A DNA stretch of 64,000 bases from Ceratopteris richardii (GCA_020310875.1 CM035433.1:106656758-106720757), one strand, 5' to 3'. Positions 35,162 to 44,484 are shown, counted from the first letter of the stretch. The notes: a model not told the origin generated them from the sequence alone. Made by a program: numbers and translations.

Positions 35162-36343
35162 AGTAGGTCTTTCACAATAGATTGGGCATTATTTACATAA
35201 CCTACAAACATCTTCTTCCATAGAAGGCCAATACACTCCTAGTTTGTGTAGAGTCTACAATGTATGGTGTTTCAAATGATGTTGCTTTAATGCACCTACA
35301 TGTGCTAATTGAAACCAATTCCTGTATTCTAATTCATCTACACAACATGCAATAATTTTTTGATTATCTTGTTTATATATGCTTCCTGCTAGTATCTAGT
35401 ATCTTTGTGACTTGGTAATCTCTCCTTCTCTGATCCTAATCCTAGGATTCTTGGGTCCAAATGTGAGAATAGGGTCAATAGTCTTGGCCCATTTAGGTAC
35501 TATCTCAAGATTAAACAAGTATGCATCTGGTAGTTCATCCGCTATTCCTTGAGGGGCTTCTCCCATAGTTAGTCATGAAAATGATATGCTCTAAGGTGGG
35601 TTTTTCCCTTCTTGACTACTACTTTGAAGTCATACTCCATCAATAATAGAAATCATCGAATCAATCGTCTTGTGTTACAAGGCTTATTGACTAAGTACAA
35701 TAATGCTTGATAATCCGTGAAGAACTTGAACTTATTTGCTAATAAGTAATGCATGAATTTCTTTACCACATATATAATTCCTAATCCTTCACGCTCCGTA
35801 GTGGTGTAATTTCTTTCTTCCGCATTTAGTTGTCTACTTGCGTAAGCTATGGGAAGATCTACATTGCTTTCATTTGTAGATTGTGTCAACACACACCCTA
35901 TGGCATAGTTGGATGCATCCATATGCACATGGAATGGCTTACTCCGATTTGGTGTAGTTAAGATTGGTGCTGAACACAAGCATCGTTTGAGTTCATTGAA
36001 TGATTTCTCACATTCATCTGTCCATCAGAACTTGGTAAAAAAGGAGTACAAAGGCTTTGCTATGATCACGTACATGTCTATAAATCGTTGATGATAACCA
36101 CAATGTCCCATGAAAGCTTGTACTTCCTTCACATTTTTTGGCCTAGGTAGGTCCGTAATCACTTTCACTTTCTCTTCATCTGTAGAGATTTCATTCTTTG
36201 ACACAATGTGTCCTAGAATCTTGCCTTATCGGACCATTAAAACACATTTTTCTAGGTTCAAGTCAGACTTGATATTCTCAACATTTGTCAAATATTTGCC
36301 TTAATTCAAGGATATGGGTCTGTCTCATGTTAGAATGAGCACA
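35162..36343 (-). CDS. GY-B RNase H and C-terminal RT region
   Basis: Continues GY-B beyond Copia-2. The minus strand encodes RNase H stretches (HVHMDASNYAIGCVLTQS, YASRQLNAEERNYTTTERE, TDYQALLYLVNKPCN) and the thumb side of RT. The element is interrupted at 36343/36344 by the Helitron-like segment; its RT sequence resumes at 47242. Broken fossil. Confidence 0.88.
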
Positions 36344-36359
36344 TACATAGAGTTATTTG

Positions 36360-37090
36360 TCCATCATGCAGATTATCAAGTGCCATCAGGGAGGAGTTCT
36401 TATGGAAATCTTGTACATGTACCTGGTCCTTGCATCTCTTCATTAGATTGGGATGCTCCTGATCATTCAATAGTTTCAAGTTTTCTATGCAAAATTAAAT
36501 TTGATATCCAAAAGGCAATGTCAGTAGGCCAAATTTCGAGAAGGATAAAGATTCAATGGTTTTTGCTTATTCATGTCTTTGTAGCATGCTTTAAAAACAT
36601 GTTATTACAGAAAACAAAAACAATGTGGTTGAATAGGAGAGTCTCTATTTCAGAGATTGATGATGTTTTAGGTAGGGAATGGGATAGCAAAGAAGTTCAA
36701 AAGCTAGGTGACATTATTTTATGTAAAGTTAGTCCCAATTCTCTTTCAATCTCATATCAGATATGTCGACAATCTCTGGTTCTAGGATATGACTATAGAA
36801 GGTGGAAAAAAAGCTTGGACTTTGGATAGCCTTGGACTCAGAGGAGAGCTGTCCAGAATTTGAGTTAGAAGTATTGATTCATCCAGATTTTCAATGAAGG
36901 AAAATAATTGTCACTACAAATTGGAATCTTAGAAATGTAAGGGAGCTCCTAGAATACCTTGATGAGGTATCATCTCAGTGTAGATTCTCAATTGATGATG
37001 CAATAATTAACATGAGATCAGAGAAATCATTATCTTGCATAAGTTGCCTGCCACCAAGGGTGATTAAGTTCCAACCTTTAAGATTGTAAC
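36360..37090 (+). pseudogene. Unrecognised plus-strand coding remnant
   Basis: A plus-strand frame to 36829 has protein-like composition (ISSLDWDAPDHSIV, RRVSISEIDDVLGREW, SYQICRQSLVLGYDYRRW). Another coding-like stretch at about 36905-37088 includes NWNLRNVRELLEYLDEV and SCISCLPPRVIKFQPLRL before a stop. The two are in different frames, with a poly-A run and short non-coding bases between them, so this is either an intron-containing gene end or a decayed captured fragment. No family was recognised. It lies at the 5' side of the Helitron-like segment; its first ORF codons are GY-B sequence and not part of it. Confidence 0.4.
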
Positions 37091-37752
37091 AAGTTAACCC
37101 TGACATTCTTACATAATGTATCTTCCTTTAATAGAAGCTTCTATTGATACTTCCATTGAATTTTCTTTGCAGGATGGTGACAAAGAATGTGTGTTAAATT
37201 ATTAATTTTAAATGTCTATATTCATATTTGCATTTTTTAATTTACTTTCAAGATTTTGATGAAGTTCTTATTGTACAATGATAAGAATATAAACCAAGAC
37301 ATTCTTAGATATCTTTTAAGGTCCTTTATTTCATATTTCCATTGATTTTTATTTGCAGGAGTGAATTGATGACTTCAATTATCCCCCTTCATCTAAACTC
37401 ATATTGGCATTTTTTGTCTAATCATAACATTCTGATGAGGTTCCAACTAAGAAATAATTATACAGGAACTTGCATAAGTTAATTCTAGATGAACAAGAGA
37501 TCTAGAACTCAATATCTAATTTCAATTAAATTATTATAGTCTATCAAAGGTGCACATTAGTCTCAATTAAATAATTTGATTCTATCCAACTTTTCTGTCC
37601 TCAAGTAATGCAAGAGAAATTATCATGGTACACATAACAAGTAATATAAGAGAGGGTGGAGAACCTAGTGCGAATTCCAATTCCAAGTTTGGTATTTCAA
37701 AATTAGAAGAGCATGCCTTAAGGTATAAAACAGAGGAGACGAGATAAGAGAA
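37091..37752. other. Non-coding AT-rich stretch
   Basis: No open frame of interest, no repeat structure and no known element was seen here. It separates the unknown coding remnant from the first foldback. Confidence 0.5.
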
Positions 37753-37987
37753 GACGACCGATGCAAGCGACTAGTGCAATCTGAACTTGTCGGATGGCCC
37801 TTATCGCTTAGATCGGTCATGTTAGCAAACTATCGTGAGAGACTTCAACAAGTGACCTTGCGTAAAGATTTGACTCATGAGTATAAAAACAACTAGCAAC
37901 AGCGATGAAATGGATAATACGATCGATGCAAGCGATAGGGGCAATCCAAAATTCTCGGATTCCCCATATCGCTTGTATCGGTCATGT
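37753..37987. repeat. Foldbacks H1 and H2 (left pair)
   Basis: H1 (37753-37820) and H2 (37919-37987) each have a left arm near GACCGATGCAAGCGA and a right arm near TCGCTTGTATCGGTC around a 30-base centre. They lie 3' of the histone-protease gene. In H2 two positions pair as G-T wobbles rather than strict pairs. They belong to the same family as H3-H13 further right. Confidence 0.88.
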
Positions 37988-38310
37988 CCTCTTAATTCTT
38001 TATATCCTTCTGTATCTTCTCCAATTTAAACTTTCCAACAGGAATGAAGTAAGAAACCCACAATGCATTCATATTTGTGACACAAATAAACTTAATTGGA
38101 CCATGCAATGAACTTTTGTTTAACTCTCAAGAGGTTCAATACAACTGTATATTTCTCAAGCATATAAATATTGTAAATGCAAATCAATATGGTTAAAAAT
38201 GACCATCTTCCAGATGAAGATTGGCATAAGTACATACAATTTGTACATAAACAAATCTTCCAACCTATGTTGGTTTTACAATAGATTTCAATCTAAGACT
38301 CAAAAATGAT
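37988..38310. other. Non-coding stretch 3' of the histone-protease gene
   Basis: AT-rich with no recognisable gene or repeat. It could contain the 3' untranslated region of the minus-strand gene; no clear polyadenylation signal was singled out. Confidence 0.45.
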
Positions 38311-38508
38311 TCAACCCTTTCTATCATTTTTGGAGCCGTGTTTTCTCTGTTGCTTCTGTCCCTTTTTGGAGCTTTTAGCTTGACTCTTTTTGTTGTTCCT
38401 ATGCTTTAATGGTGAGTGAAGAGGAAGCCCTTTCTTTTTATCTTCAGACTTTTTTTTTATCAGGTGGAGGGGGTGGAGGTGAGTCTGGATCATATGGGCA
38501 GATTGCAT
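38311..38508 (-). other. Basic tail frame 3' of the histone-protease gene
   Basis: After the TGA of the gene above, the same frame continues for 66 codons: a His/Leu-rich start, then a Lys/Gln/Ser-rich stretch (KKKSEDKKKG, KSSKKGQKQQRKHGSK). Such a tail would resemble a nuclear or nucleic-acid-binding extension. It may be an ancestral C-terminus lost by a stop, or be joined by alternative splicing. It is too short and simple in composition to judge on its own. Confidence 0.35.
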
Positions 38509-38511
38509 GTT

Positions 38512-40083
38512 TCATGATGCCATTAATTGCTCTCTCTCGCTGATCAAGATGATCCATGCATCTGGATAGTCTGATAAATTCAATTCAAGACTGTAAAACC
38601 TTCTTTCCAAGAATCTTACAGCATTTGCAATCACTCTCAAGCCACATGATGTTGAGTCTTTCTGCAATGGCACATGAATTTGTATGTATCCAAATTGCTT
38701 TAGTTCATTCATTTTAGCAATTCCAGGAATTCTGATCAATGTGCATCTTGAGAAGCTTTGCAGCATTGCATTGTAAAGTGAAAATCAAAATGGATGGCAT
38801 GGCTTTAAAATAGAGAACAACAAAATGTATAGTAACTTACACTTTGCAATTCCCATGTTGTGATTGAAGAGAATTGAGGAAAAGAGCTTGATATGCATTG
38901 AAGTCCACAATAATCAAACTCCAATGGCCCCTGTCATTGAGTTGCATGTAAATACACTTTCTTAAATGAAACAAATATCTTTTCAAAATGAAGATGAATA
39001 CTTACTTTTCAATATATGGGTAGATAACACATTCTACCTCTTCTGTAAAATCCTGTAGAAAGGACTTGGCATCTCCATGTTTATGCAAAAAACACTGTGT
39101 CAGCAGAGGATCTAAAATAAATACTTTTCTTTGAACCGCTTCCTCACATTGTTGAAGAAGAACGCTTCAAATCAAGAAATAAAAATTCAGTTAAGGAACT
39201 AGAAAATTAAGCAAAACAAAAGCAAAACAAAATTATACCTGAGTGAAATGTTGACAACACTATCTGATATTTCAACATGAAGCTCCCTCAACATTTTGTT
39301 GTCTTCAGGTCTAATGTCAAGAAACCAATCTTTTTGCCGTGGCATTGCAACATTAACTATTATCTGCCCATCTCCTTTCTTGAGGAGCTCTTTATTTGCT
39401 TTCCGTAACTTTTGAATCTGAGTTAAGATGACACTTTCCTCTATAAATAATCCTTGCTTTTTCCTCTCCTCCTCACTATTTGTTGTAGTTCTAGTTTCAT
39501 GATCATGAGTGACCTGAGGGTTGATCTCTTCAATGACAACTGTTGTTTTTGGTGCTCGAGCTGGAGGTATATTTAAAATGTAGAAAAATTTCTGATCATG
39601 GTGATCAATAGGAACCAGAGCTTTATCAAATTTATATCTTATTCTTGAAACAATAACATAATCCTTCGCCATTAGTGTTACCCTATGAGAATGAGCAGCA
39701 CATAAATAGGCATCATTCATAAAGTCAATAGCAAAGTCCTCTGCAGCTTCTTGCACGCATAGCAGTGCTTGAGTTTGCCACCTCACATTGACAAAGGATG
39801 AGGTCTTCATCAAAGAACAGAGGTTGGTTGAGATCTGCTTGATAACTCTCATAAATGGAAGTCTAGGGATCAACAATCCCACAGACTTTTGAGCTCTTCT
39901 AATTTCCCTCAAGGACTTTACATGGTACTTGACCCTTTTTTTTGAAGGCTTGTCTGGCACATTGTCTTGAACCTTCTGGGGATTTTGCTCCTGAACATTT
40001 TCCCCCTGGGCATTTTGTTCCTGGGCATTTTGGTCCTGACCCTCAGGGTACAACTTCCTTGCTGTCTTTTTGGTCCTAGCCAT
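38512..40083 (-). CDS. CENH3-like histone H3 fused to a Ulp1/C48 SUMO-protease-like domain
   Basis: Four exons are predicted: 40083-39239, 39164-39006, 38930-38841 and 38755-38512. All three introns (74, 75 and 85 bp) are GT-AG with matching phase, giving 445 residues with no internal stop. Residues 1-10, MARTKKTARK, match the H3 tail; 16-37 are a QNAQ-rich repeat. Residues 57-150 are an H3 histone fold: SLREIRRAQKS, LLIPRLPF, RWQTQALLCVQEAAEDF, LCAAHSHRVTLMAKD. Loop 1 is about 8 residues longer than in H3; LLIP, RW, AAEDF and RVTLM resemble plant CENH3. The C-terminal half looks like Ulp1: KVFILDPL, catalytic-type GHWSLIIVD, FLNSL where Ulp1 has an Asp, and PLQKDSTSCGLRV with the Gln and Cys. 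In the same frame just past the TGA lies a Lys-rich stretch (38508-38311). The start fits the H3 tail; a short 5' UTR intron (40138-40087) is possible. Activity is unproven. Confidence 0.85.
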
Positions 40084-40134
40084 ACTCTGCACAAAATCAA
40101 AATCTTTAGGCAAGGAATTAGGAAAAGTGGAAAC

Positions 40135-41086
40135 TTACTCTCAAAAAGCTATGATCAATGACTCTTTCCACTGTCAAAAAATTATGATCAATGACTCTTT
40201 CCACTGTCAAAACTTACTCTCAAAAAGCTATGATCAATGACTCTTTCCACTATTAGAGACACGACCGATGCAAGCGATAGGAGTCATCCGGAAATGCCCA
40301 GATGTCCCTGATCGCTTGCATCGGTCGTCCTTGAATTCATCATCAAATATCAATCAAATATATTTTACAATGCAAAATAATCAATTTTCACTAAGAAAAA
40401 CATAATTTGAAAGCTATGATCAATGACTCTTTCCACTATCAGAGACACGACCGATGCAAGCGATAGGAGTCATCCAGAAATGCTCGGATATCCCTGATCG
40501 CTTGCATCGGTCGTCCTTGAATTCATCATCAAATATCAATCAAATATATTTTACAATGCAAAATACTCACTTATCACTAAGAAAAACATAATTTGAAAGC
40601 TATGATCAATGACTCTTTCCACTATCAGAGACACGACCGATGCAAGCGATAGGAGTCATCCGAAAATGCCCGGATGTCCCTGATCGCTTGCATCGGTCGT
40701 CCTTGAATTCATCATCAAATATCAATCAAATATATTTTACAATGCAAAATACTCAATTGTCACTAAGAAAAACATAATTTGAAAGCTATGATCAATGACT
40801 CTTTCCACTATCAGAGACACGACCAATGCAAGTGATAGGAGTCATCCGTAAATGCATGGATGTCCCTAATCGCTTGCATTGGTCGTCCCTGAATTCATCA
40901 TCATATTTCAATAAATACAAGTTGAAATAAAGGTAACAATGCGTAATACTCAAGCATCACTAAGGAAACCAAAATTTGCAAGCTATGATCAAGGACTCGA
41001 TGCCATTTAAGAAACATGACCGATCCAAGCGATTAGGGTTATCCAAAAATCTCGGATGTTCTGTGGTCGCTTGGATCGGTCGTGTC
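40135..41086. repeat. Tandem array of foldbacks H3-H6 (186-bp period) plus H7
   Basis: Foldbacks H3-H6 start at 40261, 40447, 40633 and 40819, exactly 186 bases apart, and each is 68 bases long. Arms are ACGACCGATGCAAGCGAT and its complement; the inner centre also partly pairs (CATCCG with CGGATG). H7 (41015-41084) is a further, diverged unit. The repeat unit also contains AGCTATGATCAATGACTC, of which extra copies lie at 40146-40240. The array sits upstream of the histone-protease gene (start 40083), in the 1.5-kb gap shared with the plus-strand gene at 41627. Confidence 0.93.
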
Positions 41087-41248
41087 CATATTACCTAACG
41101 CAGAGAGCGCTCTCTATAGAAATTGTGAAGAAGCAGCTTTAAAACTTGGTGGCGATGGAACCTCGACGCTTGGCAAGTGTTGACAAAAAAAATGAAAGAA
41201 ATGAATAGGGAAGCTTAAATAGGTCCCAGAACTGAGTTGACCGTTGGT

Positions 41249-41410
41249 GCCATGTGGCATGCCACAATTGGTCCATGTCATATAGCCGTTGCGAATTCCA
41301 ACGTCTTTTGCCATGTGGCATGATTTGATTGGTCCACGTCATCTATCCGTTGCATTGGCCAACGTACCTTTGCCACGTGGCACTCTGTGATTGGTCCACA
41401 TCATCCGATC
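41249..41410 (+). promoter_or_regulatory. Three tandem 62-bp promoter repeats
   Basis: Copies begin at 41249, 41310 and 41372. Each has GCCAYGTGGCA (a perfect G-box CACGTG in the third), then ATTGGTCCAYRTCAT, containing an inverted CCAAT box and, in the second copy, CCACGTCA. The first two copies are preceded or followed by CCGTTG, the complement of the AACGG core bound by plant MYB3R factors. CCACGTCA is the hexamer of plant histone promoters. The block lies 20-180 bases upstream of the TATA box at 41431. Confidence 0.7.
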
Positions 41411-41430
41411 ATTACTTTGTCCCCCCTCGC

Positions 41431-41440
41431 CTATAAATAG
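41431..41440 (+). promoter_or_regulatory. TATA box of the plus-strand gene
   Basis: CTATAAATAG is a near-ideal plant TATA box. It is downstream of the three promoter repeats and about 190 bases before the proposed start codon at 41627, leaving room for a 5' UTR of about 160 bases. Confidence 0.75.
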
Positions 41441-41519
41441 CTACTTCCTTCATAAACTCAAATTTTGAACCTTCAGAGAATTTGTCTCATTTTCATGCGT
41501 ATTTTTCTTTCGTCCCCGA

Positions 41520-41588
41520 CATGACCGATACAAGCGATTTTCCCCGTTTGACCTACGTTGACTCACTTTAGTCACTTGCATCGATTGT
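41520..41588. repeat. Foldback H8 (diverged)
   Basis: The left arm CATGACCGATACAAGCGAT and right arm TCACTTGCATCGATTGTG are a decayed member of the foldback family. It lies in the likely 5' UTR of the plus-strand gene. Confidence 0.75.
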
Positions 41589-41626
41589 GTTCTCCTAATA
41601 GACATACAGGAGAAGCTGCAGCTAAG

Positions 41627-44156
41627 ATGGAGGGAATGAATGAGATCCTTAGTGTCTCTCCATCAGAGAAACTTCTTGATTTCATGGTTCAAGAGGGTTT
41701 AATTGTAGATTATTTTCTTGATGCAATGACGATATTCAACCCCAAAATTGATTTTGAAAAACTCCTAGAGAAATCGAAAAGTTTTCTTAAGGATGAGTGG
41801 GAGATTTTCTTGGGGTTGGTCAATGGAAGGATCCTTTCTATTTCTCAGAAAACCTATGTCCATCCTCACATCTTTGGGAAGGATCCAGTAGATAGGGCTA
41901 AAATCACAAGAAAATGCAAAAGGATATCCCCTTTGCCAGGGAAGCTTGATTTATGCCCAGAGCATGAAAAGGACTGCTGCTTGCTCCCTTTAAACATTGC
42001 CTTCTTGATATGGCTTGATCATATCTCAGTTGAAAAGGAGGAAAATGTTCATGTTGAAGACGAGCCTATCTTAGAGCTGACACTTGAGGGAAGCTCAAAA
42101 ACTATGAAAGGTGTCATGGAGATTGTTGAGGAGATCAATCTCCAAGCAGAAGAAGAGCAGGTCAAAGGTTTTGATGTGGCCACTTTTACAGCAGAAACTG
42201 CAATAAGGGAGCCAAGTGAAGAAGTTCAAGTGTCTGAGAAGTCCTTACTTCTCCCAAATCTACCTTTTTACTTTATCTCTGAAAAAGAGTTTATACCTCT
42301 ATTTTACATTCAGGAACTTTTCAATCTAAGGGAGGACTACTGCCTTGCAGCTATAGCTGAGTCAGAAGAAGTTGCAAGAAGATTCATCAATAAGAAAGGA
42401 GAAAGAAAAGAAGAATTTTTGTGTCTTGATTTGGATTTGTCTAATGAAGAATTCAAAGATTCATCACAAGATCTTTCAAAATGCTTTGAGAAAGCTATCT
42501 CAGAGAAGCCAAGACTTGCTGATGAAGAGTTTGATGAGCATCAGAAGCAACTTGGAATATACTCGTTTGGGCGCGGCTATTCATTCTTGGATGTTGCTGA
42601 GGACAAAGGAACAATTTGTATTGACTCAAAAGAGCTCATTGAGGAGGAAGATGAGGTCAAGGTATGTTGTTTAATATATTCTTATGAATTAAAGGTTTTG
42701 TCCGAGATCTCCATTTTTAGTGAGAAATTGGCCATGACCGATGCAAGCGATAAAGCCCATCGGATAATTTCCGTTGGGCCTTATTGCTTGCATCAGCCAT
42801 GTTCGGAGTCGAAGAGGAAGATGAGGTCAAGGGATGTAGTAAAGTATATTCTCATGATTTTAAGGCTAAGGAGATGAGATGCCACAATCGGTTTTCTCCA
42901 AGGTCTCCATTTACACTGAGAAGTCGATCACGACCAATGCAAGCGATAAGGCCCATCGGATATTTTCCGTTGGGCCTTATCGCTTGCATCGGTCGTGTTT
43001 GGACTTGAGGAAGATGACGTCAAGGTATACAGTTAACTATATTTTCAAAAATTTAAGCTTAAGGATATGAGATGGGACTGATGCAAAACCTCTATATTGT
43101 GTCAGATTTGTCCAAGTTCTCCATTAGAAGTGTCAAAAGTCGATCACGATCGATGCAAGCGATAAGGCCCATCAGATATTTTTCATTGGGCCTTATCGCT
43201 TGCATCGGTCGTGTTTGGACTTGAGGAAGATGACGTCAAGGTATACAGTTAACTATATCCTCAAGAATTTTAGGTTAAAGATATGAGATGGGACCAATGC
43301 AAAATCTCTATCTTGTGTCAGATTTCTCCAAGTTCTCCATTAGAAGTTTCAGAAATCGATCACGACCGATAAAAGCGATAAGGCCCATCGGATATTTTCC
43401 GTTGGGCCTTATCGCTTGTATCGGTCGTGTCTAGGAGTTGCATGCAACATTGATAATAGATATCTGGCTTGTAAGAATTCCCCTCATTCATCAAAATTAC
43501 ATGTTTCTATGTAGTTTGCAAAGAGATATTGATGAAAACCAATGCAAGCGATAACGACTGTCTGAATTTCTCTAAAGACCCTAATCGCTTGCATCAGTCG
43601 TGACTCTTGCTTTTTTTCTTATTGTTTCAAGTTACTTCTCATGACTCCTAAAGTGTGTTTGCACTTCATCTAACCTTGTTTTTCATTTTTACCACAGTTA
43701 ACTTTATTGGATGAAGACAATTACCTTGGCAGGGGCAAGGGAACAAGAAAAGCCATAGAAGAGAAAGGAAAAGCAAAGGTGGATATTCATTCTATTATCC
43801 ACTATCTTCCAAACTTGAACCCAGACACTTTTTGTGTTATTCACAAGCACTATAGTGAGGAGCCAGACTTTGCAGTGTTGTGCTTGAGGACTCTATCAAA
43901 ATACATGGGTTTTACTCCAATACCCTTTAATGCTTTCAGAGTTTTACTGCTTGAAAGATCAACTGCATTCAGAATTTTTGGATATGCCCCAGGACTCAAT
44001 GCTTCAAGGGCAGGGTACTTTCTTTGTTATACAAGCTATGCAATGGCTGTAGGGGTGTCAGGTTTAAAAAGCATTGCTGGATATAGGAGAAAAGAGTTCC
44101 TCAGATATAGAGGTGATCTGCCAGAGCCAAGCTCTTTAAAGAGGCTCAAGGAATGA
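41627..44156 (+). CDS. Unknown two-exon gene, 497 residues, with foldbacks in its intron
   Basis: Exon 1 is 41627-42661 and exon 2 is 43698-44156. The donor AAG|GTATGT and acceptor TTACCACAG are both at codon boundaries, so the frame is kept. The start ATGGAGGGAATG is the first ATG in this frame after the foldback H8 and follows the TATA box. The protein is largely helical and acidic in the middle (EEINLQAEEEQ, DLDLSNEEFKDSS), with a Cys cluster CPEHEKDCC near residue 115. The C-terminal exon has PNLNPDTFCVIHKHYSEEP and GYAPGLNASRAGYFLCY. No family was recognised. The 1036-bp intron holds foldbacks H9-H13, and three tandem copies repeat the exon-1 end plus a donor-like site. It is divergent to the histone-protease gene across a shared upstream region. 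Confidence 0.65.
42733..43603. repeat. Tandem foldbacks H9-H13 inside the intron
   Basis: Units start at 42733, 42929, 43145, 43361 and about 43535, spaced 174-216 bases. H10-H12 are 69 bases each: a stem of up to 32 bp (outer arm CACGACCGATGCAAGCGAT, inner AAGGCCCATCGGA) around a 5-base loop, with only about two mismatches in H10 and H12. Their centre differs from that of H3-H6, while the outer arms are the same. The surrounding repeat unit includes GAGGAAGATGACGTCAAG followed by GTATAC, at 43007 and 43223, copied from the exon-1 end. Confidence 0.93.
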
Positions 44157-44484
44157 CTTGATTTTTTCAAATTCTATACCTCAACAAATGTACATATACA
44201 GAAATTGGCCAATGTGATATAAGACATTGCAAATGTTTTTGGTGTAATTGATCCATGGCCTAATATTAATTGTTATTGATTCTCTGGTCAAAGTCATCTG
44301 ATGGTAATAGACATATTTCTTTTCAAAGCATAATACATCATGAAATGTACATACATGACATCTTTATTTCTCAAAGAAATAAAAGACATTGCAAATATAT
44401 AAAGCTCTCTTTGAAATGTGGTCTTTTTCATTTTGTGATATTGATACATGATGATTTTGTCTGGTGATAGCCATATCCTTCTGA
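44157..44484. other. Gap between convergent genes
   Basis: AT-rich sequence between the stop of the plus-strand gene and the stop of the minus-strand transposase-like gene. It probably holds both 3' UTRs. No repeat or further gene was seen. Confidence 0.5.

Noticed and set aside
38512-40083. Host's own CENH3 or H3 gene at its native locus
   Set aside because: It is fused to a protease-like domain and lies inside an insertion within a Gypsy element. Plant CENH3 genes are not known to have this structure. An origin from a host CENH3 remains possible.
43071-43300. Single half-arms such as GGGACCAATGCAAAA near 43290 as further foldbacks
   Set aside because: They have no matching second arm at the usual distance. 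They are part of the tandem unit flanking the real foldbacks.
40261-43603. CRISPR-like array
   Set aside because: The repeats are foldbacks of about 69 bp at 174-216-bp spacing with similar sequence between them, in intron-bearing eukaryotic DNA. There are no unique spacers and no Cas genes.
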